Below are positions 30,544 through 39,214 of a stretch of 46,696 bases of DNA, piece after piece; position 1 is the first letter of the stretch; each line of letters begins with the position of its first letter. The DNA is from Blautia sp. (GTDB lineage Bacteria; Bacillota; Clostridia; Lachnospirales; Lachnospiraceae). Made by a program: the position numbers and the translations under genes. Location of the stretch: the NCBI GenBank assembly GCA_017463155.1, contig JAFTPT010000016.1, positions 1-46,696 on the forward strand. Direction: 5' to 3'. A model generated the notes under the pieces. The model worked only from the letters and a program-made list of their open reading frames with translations, was not told where the DNA came from and ran no database searches.

Positions 30544-31359
30544 ATGAAGCTTGGAATCTGTAATTTTTGTATCCCGGGGACGGGCGTTTTCGCGCCGCAG
30601 ATCGTCAGTGAATTTGGACTGGACGGTATGTCGATCGAGTATGGCTCCTGGGAGCATGGAAATCCGCTCTCCCAGAGACGTCTGCAGGACCTCTATCTGG
30701 AGGCACAGCAGAAATATGCCATCGAATATCCGAACATCGGTGTGAGCGACGGCGACAATATCCCGTTCAAGGCAGCACCGGGAACAAGGGAAGATGAGAT
30801 ATTCAATATGATGGGCACGGGCGCTGTCGACGCGGCGGCCTATATGGGAATAAAGCTGGTCTTCTTTTCCAATTTTGGTCCCAGCCATATTAAGACCGAC
30901 GAGGATTTTGAGAACGCGGCCCGGCGGTACCGCTATTTCTGTGATTATGCAGGGGAAAAGGGGATTCAGATCGGATGTGAAAACCCGAATACGGTGGAAG
31001 AGCAGAAAAAGCTCTATGAAATGGTAGACCGGGAGAACTTTTATCTGTTCTTTGATTCCGCGAATCATCACTGTCTGGCGGATTACGATGTACATAAGTG
31101 CCTCCGGGAGCTCTATCCTTACTATGTCGATCAGATGCATGTAAAGGACGGCGTTCCGGGCAAAAATGCGTCCATGGTCCTGGGAACCGGCTCCACGGGA
31201 TTCCGGGAGACGATCGATATCCTGAAAGAAAAGAACTATGACGGCTGGCTGATCCTGGAGAACCTGTATGAGCTGGAGGATATGCGCAGGATTGATCCGG
31301 ATTATTTTGAGATCATGAAGGCTGACATTGCGGCGCTGAAGGCGGCCGTCCGGAGATGA
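30544..31359 (+). CDS. Sugar phosphate isomerase/epimerase (xylose-isomerase-like TIM barrel)
   Basis: 271 residues. The TIM-barrel family with metal-binding acid residues is seen in GIQIGCENPNTVEEQ, LFFDSANHHCLADYD, DQMHVKDG and DGWLILENLYE. Members interconvert sugars or inositol derivatives or act as epimerases; the substrate is not predictable. MKLGICNFCIPGTGVFAPQIVSEFGLDGMSIEYG is a typical opening. AAAGGAG stands nine bases ahead of the ATG. It lies alone between the rhodanese and the TM2 gene with gaps of about 90 and 80 bases. Confidence 0.85.
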   Translation: MKLGICNFCIPGTGVFAPQIVSEFGLDGMSIEYGSWEHGNPLSQRRLQDLYLEAQQKYAIEYPNIGVSDGDNIPFKAAPGTREDEIFNMMGTGAVDAAAYMGIKLVFFSNFGPSHIKTDEDFENAARRYRYFCDYAGEKGIQIGCENPNTVEEQKKLYEMVDRENFYLFFDSANHHCLADYDVHKCLRELYPYYVDQMHVKDGVPGKNASMVLGTGSTGFRETIDILKEKNYDGWLILENLYELEDMRRIDPDYFEIMKADIAALKAAVRR

Positions 31360-31437
31360 GGATCAGGTGGGGAAGCACTTTGACGCGGGAGGATCGAATA
31401 GACTCCCGGGAAAGATGTCACTGGAAAGGAGTAAGCC

Positions 31438-32049
31438 ATGAAGCTGATCAGTTTGAGATGCACAAGCTGCGGTGCGGAGCTGGAAGTGGATCCGGAGAGA
31501 AGCGTGGTATTCTGCTCATACTGCGGGACAAAGCTGCTCATCGACGATGAGTCGATCCGCATTACAAACCGGATCGTGGATGAAGCGAGGCTCAGGGAGG
31601 CGGAGGTGCGGCTGAAGGAGCTGGAGTATGCTCATGAGAGGGAGCTCCGCGAGGAGACGATCCGGCAGGAGCAGAAGAAGTCATTCCGGCTCGCGGTGAT
31701 CGCCTACGTCTGTGCGCTGGCGGTGTCCTACCTGATTCCGTGGCTTCGTGAATATGCGATCCTGGTGTTTGTTTTTGGCGGGATCGCGCTGATAAGCTTA
31801 CGGAGCGGGGACAGGCGCAGCAATGCATCCGGGCTGCCGGCGGGGACGTCGTCCCGCAGCAAAGGGGCCGCCGCTCTCCTCTGCTTTTTCTTCGGCGTGT
31901 TCGGAGCCCACTATTTTTACGTGAGACGGATCGGAATGGGATTTCTGTATCTGTGTACGTTCGGACTGTTCGGGATCGGCTACGTGATCGACATTATCCG
32001 GATCCTGTGCGGCACGTTCCGGGACAGTGAAGGACGGTATCTTCGATAG
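31438..32049 (+). CDS. Zinc-ribbon and TM2-domain membrane protein
   Basis: 203 residues. The zinc ribbon (CTSCGAELEV and CSYCGTKLLI, residues 7-40) is followed by a charged helix and two membrane spans (about 80-120). The C-terminal TM2 domain (about 140-195) carries FFFGVFGAHYFYVRRIGMGF and YVIDIIRILCG. Function is unknown. The ribbon is a paralogue of that in the protein at 24478. AAAGGAG lies eight bases before the ATG. A strong bidirectional terminator separates it from the convergent UroD-type gene. Confidence 0.82.
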   Translation: MKLISLRCTSCGAELEVDPERSVVFCSYCGTKLLIDDESIRITNRIVDEARLREAEVRLKELEYAHERELREETIRQEQKKSFRLAVIAYVCALAVSYLIPWLREYAILVFVFGGIALISLRSGDRRSNASGLPAGTSSRSKGAAALLCFFFGVFGAHYFYVRRIGMGFLYLCTFGLFGIGYVIDIIRILCGTFRDSEGRYLR

Positions 32050-32074
32050 AGAAAGAATGCCATATTCAGATCAT

Positions 32075-32122
32075 GAAAAGAAGCGCCGCCGGAGGGTTTT
32101 CCTCCGGCAGGCGCTTCTTTTC
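32075..32122. terminator. Strong bidirectional terminator
   Basis: GAAAAGAAGCGCC and GGCGCTTCTTTTC form the outer arms and GCCGGAGG/CCTCCGGC the inner ones, with a single extra A on one side and a GTTTT loop. It serves the convergent TM2 and UroD-type genes. Confidence 0.9.
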
Positions 32123-32141
32123 GGTTCATCCGGGCTGCGGA

Positions 32142-33395
32142 TCAATAATGTCCGTATTTGTCGAGTGTTTCGAACATGGCGTCCAGGTTTTCGGGTTTGG
32201 CGTTCTCGAGGGAACCGTCAAAGTCAAAGATGTATCCGCCGTCGGGCATGCAGTCCTCCAGCAGCTGGCGAGTCATCCGGATTACGGTTTCCTTGTTGCC
32301 GAATTCGAGCTGGGATACGGGAAGGTTTCCGCTGATGCAGGCGGTCCCGCCCAGGATCTGTTTGGCACGCTTCATGTCTGCTTTTTCAAAATGATACAGG
32401 ACCTTCCCCTTCGGAACGTCCGTCAGCATATCAAGACGGCTGTTGTAGGGGCCTTCCGTGTAGATGTAGGGTGTCACGTCCATATCGATCAGGGCCATCA
32501 TGATCTTTTTGAGCGGCTTCCAGTACAGGCGCTCGTACTGCTCGTCGTTCATGAAGCCGTCCATCGCCTTGTGCAGCGGGAAGAAGACCCTCTTTACCGG
32601 CATGTCGACATATCTGAAATACTGCAGGTTGGCGATCTGCTGGTTCGCGAACATGTCGCAGGCCTGCTCGATGTACTCCTGCATGTCTTCATCAATGAGG
32701 TCTTCAAAGATCCCCATCGTGCCCCTGAAATAATCACCGAGGATATCGTAGGGAGCCTCGGAGCTGCCGGTGAAAAGCGGCGGGAATCCGATGTCGGACA
32801 GCTGTTTGGAATAGACATTGCTGATCGCCGCGCATTCGGCATCCGCTTCCTGGATCTGCCGGAGTATCTTAAAGGCTTCCTGCATGGCAGGACTGTAAAG
32901 CGGCGCCAGCATGCCGGTGTTCAGGACGACCGTGGGCGTAAGCTTTACATTTTCGAATGCCTTCAGGGCAGGGTATGCTCTTGGGATATATTTGCGAAGC
33001 ATAAATCCCGTAAAATCGCCGAGCATCTCCGGGTATTCTTCCGGAGTCATGAACTCACGCTCGATGACCTGGTGGGAACTGGTGTCGGGAACCTTGGTCC
33101 CCGGACGTCCGGGCCAGTCGATCATCTGGGACTGCGCGATCTCGTTTGCTTTTCCGCTGGTATAACGAGCGCCGTAGGAGCAGTCCAGCATGGGATGAGA
33201 ACTGTAGAAGGCAACAGCCGCTTTGCCGGCCGCTTCCTGATCATAGTAGATATCCCGGTAACTGGAGCCCTGGGAGCGCTGTACCCATGACGCAAAGAAA
33301 GGCGCCAGGGGGACTCTGTCTGTTTTTTCAAGGCGGATCGCCTTGTTGATCCGTTCCAACCGCTCATTGAATTTTGCTTTGTTATCCTCTGACAT
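32142..33395 (-). CDS. Uroporphyrinogen decarboxylase-family protein (corrinoid methyltransferase-like)
   Basis: 417 residues. The URO-D-type TIM barrel starts with ERINKAIRLEKTDRVPLAPF and contains NTGMLAPLYSPAMQEAFKIL, YTEGPYNSRLDML and ILGGTACISGNLPVSQLEFG. In anaerobes most such genes serve as methyltransferases (MtaA, CmuA type) that move methyl groups to or from corrinoid proteins, and few make haem. No corrinoid protein is next to it. ATG 33395 has GGAGGTG seven bases ahead; a longer in-frame start at 33428 is less likely. It is divergent from a PucR-type regulator with a perfect dyad between them, so control by that regulator is likely. Confidence 0.82.
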   Translation of the reverse strand: MSEDNKAKFNERLERINKAIRLEKTDRVPLAPFFASWVQRSQGSSYRDIYYDQEAAGKAAVAFYSSHPMLDCSYGARYTSGKANEIAQSQMIDWPGRPGTKVPDTSSHQVIEREFMTPEEYPEMLGDFTGFMLRKYIPRAYPALKAFENVKLTPTVVLNTGMLAPLYSPAMQEAFKILRQIQEADAECAAISNVYSKQLSDIGFPPLFTGSSEAPYDILGDYFRGTMGIFEDLIDEDMQEYIEQACDMFANQQIANLQYFRYVDMPVKRVFFPLHKAMDGFMNDEQYERLYWKPLKKIMMALIDMDVTPYIYTEGPYNSRLDMLTDVPKGKVLYHFEKADMKRAKQILGGTACISGNLPVSQLEFGNKETVIRMTRQLLEDCMPDGGYIFDFDGSLENAKPENLDAMFETLDKYGHY

Positions 33396-33477
33396 ACTGA
33401 TACACCTCCGCGATACTGTATCAATCATTTGTTTCCTGCCGGTACATGGCAGACGGCCCTTTGGTCCATCTGTTTTT

Positions 33478-33483
33478 ATTATA
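33478..33483 (-). promoter_or_regulatory. -10 element of the UroD-type gene
   Basis: TATAAT on the minus strand, about 83 bases upstream of ATG 33395. The -35 region (CTATGA) is poor, as expected for a promoter that needs an activator. The PucR-side dyad is centred about 74 bases upstream of the presumed transcript start. Confidence 0.5.
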
Positions 33484-33516
33484 GCGCCGGGAGAAGATTT
33501 TCATAGCCGCCGCATG

Positions 33517-33545
33517 TTGTTATTCTTCCGCAGCTATGCTACAAT
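33517..33545 (+). promoter_or_regulatory. Promoter of the PucR-type regulator
   Basis: TTGTTA at 33517-33522, a 17-base spacer, TACAAT at 33540-33545. The -10 element lies inside the dyad at 33534-33556, which points to autorepression. Confidence 0.65.
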
Positions 33546-33556
33546 TTGTAGCATAG
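33534..33556. promoter_or_regulatory. Perfect 23-base dyad, candidate PucR operator
   Basis: Arms CTATGCTACA and TGTAGCATAG separated by ATT, without mismatch. It is the only long dyad in the divergent gap and covers the regulator's own -10 element. Confidence 0.65.
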
Positions 33557-33607
33557 ACATCGATACCCGGACGGGGCAGATGAAAACACCGGAAGGAGGG
33601 GCGGTTT

Positions 33608-35272
33608 GTGAAGATTACGATGGATATGCTGGCTTTTCTGCTGCAGGAAAAGGAGCGGGTGGATGAGCCGGAGCAGGCTGGCCGGATCCTTTATGCACGA
33701 TTTGATGTGCCGGACCGGGAAGTCAGGCACATCCGTCTGCTGCCGGGCCGGTCTGAGGCCGGGCCCCGCAGTGGCGGACACGTTGCACCGGGCTGCAAAT
33801 CCGCACCGGAAACGGATGATACATTGTACGTGACGGACAGCGAAGATTTCCTGCGGGCAGATGGCTGCGGGAGAGGAAAACGGCAGCTGATCGTGGCCCG
33901 AAAGCCATCCGGCAGCAGCGGGCCGGAGGTGGATCAGTCACTGTTCCGTGAAGCAGAAAACTGCCTTGTTTATGAGACGGAGATGGATGAGCAGATGTTC
34001 ATGGAATGCCTGCAGGATCTTATGCAGGAGCTGCTGCAGTGGGAACTGTCCCTGACGAACGGGATCCTGACGCTTGCGAGCGCGGAGGAACTTTTTTCCC
34101 TCGGGAGGCAGGTTCTCCGGCGGGACTATGCCATCGTCGACGTGGATATGAAGCTTGCCTATTGTACGGAGGGATACGCGAAAAGCCGGCAGCTCACGGA
34201 CGGGCGCCTTTCCGAGGAGCTTTTCCAGAGCCTTGTGTCGCGCAGGGATTTTCATGAGGTTGCCGCGGAGCGGAAGAGTTTTTATTTTACCAATCTGCAG
34301 GATGGCGGCAGGATCATCTGCCACAATATTTTTGCCGGAGGGCAGTACATTTCCCGGCTGGTCATGCTCCTCGGGAAAGAGGAGGAGACGCTTCAGAGCG
34401 GCGGCGTCAGGCTTTTTGAATTTTTTGCAAAGCAGGTCCAGTTTATCTATTCTCACATGAACCTGATGCAGGGACATCATTCTGCCGACAATATGCACAG
34501 CCTCTGCCGGTCGCTGCTCGCAGGAACGATGACCGATCCGGCTGTGCAGAAGGCGGTCCTTCGGACCTACGAGTGGGATTCGGGGCACCGGTTCACGGCG
34601 GTCGTGCTGCGGTTTTTCAGCGGGGACGGCTGGGATCCGCAGCTTCTGACCACCTTGCCGTTCCTGGCCGTACAGCTGGAACGGCTCTATCAGGGCTCCT
34701 GCGCGGTCCAGAGTGAAAAGGAGATCGTGCTGGTCGTCAATTTTGACAGCCCCGCACAGCCCGGCACGGACAGCAGCCTCCAGAAGGGCTTCTGGCAGCC
34801 GCTTGCCTATTTTGTACGGGACAACATGTGCAAGGCCGGGATCAGCCCGGCGTTCAGCGATTTTTCACGCTTTACGGACGCGGTAAAAGCCGCGCGGGCC
34901 GCCCTGGAGATCGGGACTGTCCGGGATCCGGATTTCTGGTACTACCGGTTTGATGATTACCGGCTTTCCTTTGTGGTCACCGAGCTGCAGAAGACCCTCT
35001 CGCCGCAGATGCTGTGCCATCCGGCGCTCGACATACTGGCCGCCTACGACAGAGAGCATTCCGCGGACCTTTTCGAGACACTCCGGATGTTTCTGCTCTG
35101 CAATATGAACATGACCACGGCGGCCGGAAAGCTCTTTATTCACCGGACTTCCTTCTGCCGGCGCATGAACCAGGTGCTGGCGCTGACGAAGCTGAACCTG
35201 GATGATCCGGACACCGTCTTTTCACTGCAGCTGTCTTACCGCCTGATCGGGCCGGAAATAGAAAGGAGATAA
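33608..35272 (+). CDS. PucR-family transcriptional regulator
   Basis: 554 residues starting at GTG, with GGAGGGG seven bases before it. The N-terminal part (about 1-270) is a sensor region, perhaps GAF-like in its second half (YAIVDVDMKLAYCTEGYAKS). A middle GGDEF-like degenerate domain typical of PucR proteins follows (about 320-450). The C-terminal helix-turn-helix is at about 480-545 (ILAAYDREHSADLFETLRMFLLCNMNMTTAAGKLFIHRTSFCRRMNQV). It is divergent from the UroD-type gene and three bases before the macro-domain gene, so both may be regulated by it. The inducer is unknown. Confidence 0.82.
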   Translation: MKITMDMLAFLLQEKERVDEPEQAGRILYARFDVPDREVRHIRLLPGRSEAGPRSGGHVAPGCKSAPETDDTLYVTDSEDFLRADGCGRGKRQLIVARKPSGSSGPEVDQSLFREAENCLVYETEMDEQMFMECLQDLMQELLQWELSLTNGILTLASAEELFSLGRQVLRRDYAIVDVDMKLAYCTEGYAKSRQLTDGRLSEELFQSLVSRRDFHEVAAERKSFYFTNLQDGGRIICHNIFAGGQYISRLVMLLGKEEETLQSGGVRLFEFFAKQVQFIYSHMNLMQGHHSADNMHSLCRSLLAGTMTDPAVQKAVLRTYEWDSGHRFTAVVLRFFSGDGWDPQLLTTLPFLAVQLERLYQGSCAVQSEKEIVLVVNFDSPAQPGTDSSLQKGFWQPLAYFVRDNMCKAGISPAFSDFSRFTDAVKAARAALEIGTVRDPDFWYYRFDDYRLSFVVTELQKTLSPQMLCHPALDILAAYDREHSADLFETLRMFLLCNMNMTTAAGKLFIHRTSFCRRMNQVLALTKLNLDDPDTVFSLQLSYRLIGPEIERR

Positions 35273-35275
35273 AAG

Positions 35276-36376
35276 ATGCCATTTCGAATCGTTCGCAACG
35301 ATATTACAAAAATGCATACGGATGCTATCGTGAATACGGCCAATGACCAGCCCACCGTGGGTACGGGCTGTGACAGCGCCATCTACAAGGCAGCCGGATA
35401 TGAGGAGCTTCTGAATTACCGGAAAGAGAAGATCGGCGTCGTCCCGGAGGGAGAAGCGTTTATCACGCCCGGTTTTCATCTGCCGGTCAGGTATATCATT
35501 CACGCGGTGAGCCCCCTGTACCGTGGCGGGGGTGAAGGAGAGGAAGAAAAGCTCCGTTCCTGCTACCGCAGGAGCCTGGCCCTTGCGAAGGAGCATGGAG
35601 TCCGGTCGATCGCTTTTCCGCTGATCTCGACCGGCGGGTTCGGGTACCCCAAGGAGGAAGGCATGCGCATCGCCGTGGACGAGATCCACGCCTTCCTTCT
35701 GAAGGAGGAGATGGAGATCTTCCTGGTCGTCTTTGATGACAAGGCGACGAACCTCGGTGAGAAGCTCTATCCAGGCCTTGATTCCTACATTGACCGGCAC
35801 TATGTGGAGGAGAAGCGAAGCGAGGAGTATGGCGCGTACGTCGGCACAACACGGCCCGCGGCGGCAGGGCCGGCAGCCGCGCAGGGCACGGGAGGGCTCC
35901 CTGTCGAAGAGATAAAGGAGCGGCGGCGCAGATCTGAAGCGGCGGAAGAGGATGCGCAGGAAATGCTGGCGGAGCCCCTGTGCCTCGATTTCGAGGAGGA
36001 GCATGAGAGCCGGCTGGAGGAGCGGATGCGGCATCTGTCCGATACCTTCTCCCAGTACCTGATGTACCTGATCCAGAGCAGGCATATGGAGAACGCGGAC
36101 GTTTACAAGCGGGCGATCGTCGATAAAAAGATCTTCTCCAAGATCAAGAACAATGTGAATTATCATCCGCAGAAGCTGACAGCGCTCTGCCTGTGTGTCG
36201 GCGCAAAGCTGAACCTGGATGAATCGAAGGATCTTCTGGCCAGGGCCGGGTATGCATTGTCGCCCTGTGACAAGACGGATATCATTTTTTCGTATTTTAT
36301 CGAGAACGGGATCTACGATATGATCGAGCTGGACATCCAGCTCGAGGAGCACGGACTTCCCTGCATTATTTCCTGA
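35276..36376 (+). CDS. Macro-domain protein with a C-terminal helical domain
   Basis: 366 residues. The macro domain (about 1-170) binds ADP-ribose or related molecules: DAIVNTANDQPTVGTGCDSAIYKAAG and FPLISTGGFGYPKEEG are the binding loops. A variable, charged linker (about 180-245) leads to a C-terminal domain (about 255-366: RHMENADVYKRAIVDKKIFSKIKNNVNYHPQKLTALCL, then LDESKDLLARAGYALSPCDKTDII) with a helix-turn-helix-like pattern. The domain is found in other Firmicutes proteins after macro and other domains, but has no named function that I know. AAAGGAG ahead of the ATG overlaps the end of pucR, so the genes are coupled. Confidence 0.85.
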   Translation: MPFRIVRNDITKMHTDAIVNTANDQPTVGTGCDSAIYKAAGYEELLNYRKEKIGVVPEGEAFITPGFHLPVRYIIHAVSPLYRGGGEGEEEKLRSCYRRSLALAKEHGVRSIAFPLISTGGFGYPKEEGMRIAVDEIHAFLLKEEMEIFLVVFDDKATNLGEKLYPGLDSYIDRHYVEEKRSEEYGAYVGTTRPAAAGPAAAQGTGGLPVEEIKERRRRSEAAEEDAQEMLAEPLCLDFEEEHESRLEERMRHLSDTFSQYLMYLIQSRHMENADVYKRAIVDKKIFSKIKNNVNYHPQKLTALCLCVGAKLNLDESKDLLARAGYALSPCDKTDIIFSYFIENGIYDMIELDIQLEEHGLPCIIS

Positions 36377-36515
36377 GTTGCTTTTGGGGCTTGAAAATGC
36401 CGGACCTGGAGGGTCGCTTCGCGGGAGACCTGTTTTAAAAATCTTTGTCGTATAATGAGCCTGACGAAAAGAAAAAAAGCCCTTACGGGCCAAAGAACAA
36501 AAGGAGGGCAATCAT

Positions 36516-37181
36516 ATGCGTAAAGGTTTGACAGAGGTCGTTTTTATCCTGGACAGAAGCGGTTCCATGAGCGGACTTGAGGCCGACACTATCGGCGGTT
36601 TCAACTCCATGATCGAGAAGCAGAAAAAGGAGGAGGGCGAGGCGCATATCTCGACGGTACTATTTGACGACCGGTCCGAGGTGCTCTATGACCGGGTGCC
36701 GGTAAGCCGGGTCGAGCCGATGAATGACAGGCAGTATTATGTCAGGGGCTGCACGGCGCTGCTCGACGCGGTCGGAGGAGCGATCCATCACATTGCGAAC
36801 GTGCACAAATACGCGAGAGAAGAGGACCGGCCGGAGAAGACCCTGTTCATCATCACCACCGACGGCATGGAGAATGCCAGCCGGGCCTACAGCTACGAGG
36901 AGGTCCGCAGGATGGTGGAGAAGGAGACCGACAAGTATGGCTGGGAATTTCTCTTCCTGGGCGCGAACATGGACGCCATCGAGGTTGCCGGACGGTTCGG
37001 GATCCGCTCTGACAGGGCGCTCAACTATGAGAGTGACCATGTCGGAACGCAGCTGAATTACCGGGTCCTCTCCGAGACGGTTTCCGCCGTCCGCCGCGCC
37101 AGGACCCGTGAGGAGGTTTCCGAAGGGATGGAGGCCTGCTGCGCACCGATCAGGGAGGATTATAAGAAGAGACACAGATAA
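36516..37181 (+). CDS. Cytosolic VWA-domain protein
   Basis: 221 residues, entirely a VWA domain. FILDRSGSMSGLE is the MIDAS DxSxS motif, CTALLDAVGG gives the Thr, and ITTDGMENASRAYS the Asp. It has no signal or membrane segment. Similar stand-alone VWA proteins occur with stress (TerY-like) or ATPase systems; here the closest neighbour is a macro-domain gene. AAAAGGAGGG lies eight bases before the ATG. TATAAT at 36451-36456 suggests its own promoter, though the -35 region is poor. Confidence 0.82.
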   Translation: MRKGLTEVVFILDRSGSMSGLEADTIGGFNSMIEKQKKEEGEAHISTVLFDDRSEVLYDRVPVSRVEPMNDRQYYVRGCTALLDAVGGAIHHIANVHKYAREEDRPEKTLFIITTDGMENASRAYSYEEVRRMVEKETDKYGWEFLFLGANMDAIEVAGRFGIRSDRALNYESDHVGTQLNYRVLSETVSAVRRARTREEVSEGMEACCAPIREDYKKRHR

Positions 37182-37213
37182 AAAGACAGACGGAACGAGG
37201 GGACGCCCGACCA

Positions 37214-38494
37214 TTATGTAGATGTGGTAAGGGGGATGCGGATCGTGACCACGGTCCCGCCCTCCTTCCGCGGGGTGATCTCGAGAGAAGCGCTGCACAT
37301 GAGATGCAGCCGTTCGGTGACATTCGCAAGACCCGTATGGATCTCATCGTCGGAGGCCGGCCTGTAATCCGGGCCGGTGTTCTCCACGATCAGGATGCTT
37401 TCCGTGTCGGAACGCCGGGTGCGGATCGTAATATACAGAGGCGACAGCTCCGGATCAACGCCATGCTTGACGGCGTTTTCCACGATGGGCTGCAGCGTCA
37501 GCGGCGGCAGCCGGAAGGCTGTGTACGGTGTGTCATATTCGACGAACAGCAGTTTTTCGTAGCGGGCTTTTTCAACCGCCAGATAGGCTCGTGTATGCTC
37601 GAGCTCTTCTTCAAAGGGGATCAGCTCCTTCCTGGAAAGGGCGCTGAAATTCTTGCGCAGATAGGTCGTGAAATCCTCGATGACCTGCTGCGCTTTTTTT
37701 GCGTCGATCGCGCAGAGGTAGTAGATGCTGGACATCGTATTATAGATAAAGTGCGGGCGCATCTGCAGAAGGAGGATATCCGTCCGCTGCTGCTCATTTT
37801 CCTTTGTCTTGGCAATGATGTTTTCGACCAGGTCCCAGAGCAGCTGTATATACATGAAGAGGCCGGAAAGCGTTGTTCCGAAGACGATCAGTAAAAGACC
37901 GTAAAAGCGCATCTGGATCAGCATGGCGATCAGAGGGCCAAGCAGATAGGAGTAAAAGGCCTGCCGCTGTCCTTTTGACAGCTTATGCCGTGAGCGGACG
38001 ATGGCCGCCAGCAGGATCAGGATCTGCAGGGCCGGCGGCACGAGCAGCCATGGGTAGGAGGCGCCTCGTTCGTACGTATTTGCCCCGGTGATGCGGTAGA
38101 AGTTTCCGGCTGCAAGATTGGAGATGAGCATGACGACATAGATGCTCCACAGCGCCAGGATGATCCGGAGCAGATTGCTTTTTCGCCAGTCTTCACCCAG
38201 GGTGTGAACAAAAAAGAGCGTAAACATCGGGATCAGGAGAGAGGACAGCAGGGATTCCAGAAAAAGGAAGAGCCGGGACTGAAAAGCACCTTCCGGCCCG
38301 ACTAAAAGAAGAGACAGATTTGTGATCAGGTCGGAGGACACATAGGCGAACATGACAAGGAAAAAGGAGATAAAGAAGGTGCGCTCCTTTGGGTCAAAAT
38401 AGTGGATCCGGAAAGACAGAATGACTCCAAGGACAGTCACCACCAGGCCGGCCGCAGCGATGGAAAAATTGAGAAGATCGATCCATTCATTCAT
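37214..38494 (-). CDS. LytS/YesM-like sensor histidine kinase
   Basis: 426 residues. Six or seven membrane spans cover about 1-215, then a His_kinase-type domain with QMRPHFIYNTMSSIYYL (the phosphorylated His) and a HATPase domain (LQPIVENAVKHGVDP as N-box, TGLANVTERLHLMCS as G-box). This is the LytS/AgrC-like group that senses envelope or peptide signals. It starts two bases after the stop of the XRE-receiver regulator, so they form a two-component system. GTG or ATG choices are not an issue; ATG 38494 is used. Confidence 0.88.
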   Translation of the reverse strand: MNEWIDLLNFSIAAAGLVVTVLGVILSFRIHYFDPKERTFFISFFLVMFAYVSSDLITNLSLLLVGPEGAFQSRLFLFLESLLSSLLIPMFTLFFVHTLGEDWRKSNLLRIILALWSIYVVMLISNLAAGNFYRITGANTYERGASYPWLLVPPALQILILLAAIVRSRHKLSKGQRQAFYSYLLGPLIAMLIQMRFYGLLLIVFGTTLSGLFMYIQLLWDLVENIIAKTKENEQQRTDILLLQMRPHFIYNTMSSIYYLCAIDAKKAQQVIEDFTTYLRKNFSALSRKELIPFEEELEHTRAYLAVEKARYEKLLFVEYDTPYTAFRLPPLTLQPIVENAVKHGVDPELSPLYITIRTRRSDTESILIVENTGPDYRPASDDEIHTGLANVTERLHLMCSASLEITPRKEGGTVVTIRIPLTTST

Positions 38495-38496
38495 GT

Positions 38497-39087
38497 TTAT
38501 CGAAGCCCTCCGACAGAGTACCGCAGCTTTTTGAGCTGGGAAAGCACATCCTCCTCATGGAGCGGTTTTACCAGAAAACCGCTGGCGGGGGTATCCCAGG
38601 CGGAGATCGCGTAGCCGGGATAAGCCGTCAGGAAGATGACGTTGGTAAAGGGATAGATCTCGACCAGCCTGCGGCAGAGCTCGATACCGCTGGTCTTGCC
38701 GATCTCGATATCCAGAAAAGCGATGGATACACGGTTTTCACGGGCATAGGCCAGCGCTTCCGAGGCTCTGGTAAAGCCGACGATCGAGGCATTGGGCATG
38801 GCTGCTGTGAGGACCGGTATGGCGCCGGCGAGCATGATGTCTTCGTCATCGACGATGATCACGTTCGGCGAGGCCGTCTCCCGGGAGGCCGCATTCAGCA
38901 GGACGGAGACATCGACGTCAAGGCACACGGCGAGGCGTGAGATAAGGATGGCATCCGGCAGCCGCCGTCCGTTTTCCCAATGGGCGATGCTGGACCGGTC
39001 GACAAACAGTTTATCTGCCAGCTGTTTCTGGGACAGGTTTTTTTCTGCCCGGAGAGTTCTGAGTATTTCGGCAAAGGTCGGTTCCAT
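38497..39087 (-). CDS. Response regulator with XRE domain ahead of a receiver domain
   Basis: 196 residues. Residues 5-62 are an XRE-type helix-turn-helix (LRAEKNLSQKQLADKLFVDRSSIAHWENGRRLPDAILISRLA). Residues 75-190 are a receiver domain: NVIIVDDEDIM (acidic pocket), FLDIEIGKTSG (phospho-acceptor Asp), FLTAY and the KPL lysine. Most response regulators have the receiver first and use LytTR, OmpR or NarL domains for DNA, and LytS-type kinases usually partner LytTR, so this order and combination is unusual. GGAGG lies nine bases before the ATG. The kinase gene follows after two bases. Confidence 0.88.
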   Translation of the reverse strand: MEPTFAEILRTLRAEKNLSQKQLADKLFVDRSSIAHWENGRRLPDAILISRLAVCLDVDVSVLLNAASRETASPNVIIVDDEDIMLAGAIPVLTAAMPNASIVGFTRASEALAYARENRVSIAFLDIEIGKTSGIELCRRLVEIYPFTNVIFLTAYPGYAISAWDTPASGFLVKPLHEEDVLSQLKKLRYSVGGLR

Positions 39088-39145
39088 ACATTTATTCCTC
39101 CGGCTGTTTTCCGGTTCGATGTCCGGTCAGTGGTTTCTTTCTCTT

Positions 39146-39174
39146 ATAATAGTTTCTTTTCATCATTTTTGCAA
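39146..39174 (-). promoter_or_regulatory. Promoter of the two-component operon
   Basis: On the minus strand TTGCAA (39169-39174), a 17-base spacer, TATTAT (complement of 39146-39151). The leader is about 52 bases. Confidence 0.65.
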
Positions 39175-39214
39175 TGACAGCCGGAAAGAAGTCGTGGCAA
39201 TATGTCACTGTCTA

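Noticed and set aside
32073-33290. Plus-strand open frame opposite the UroD-type gene
   Set aside because: Shadow frame; it crosses a strong terminator and has no motif.
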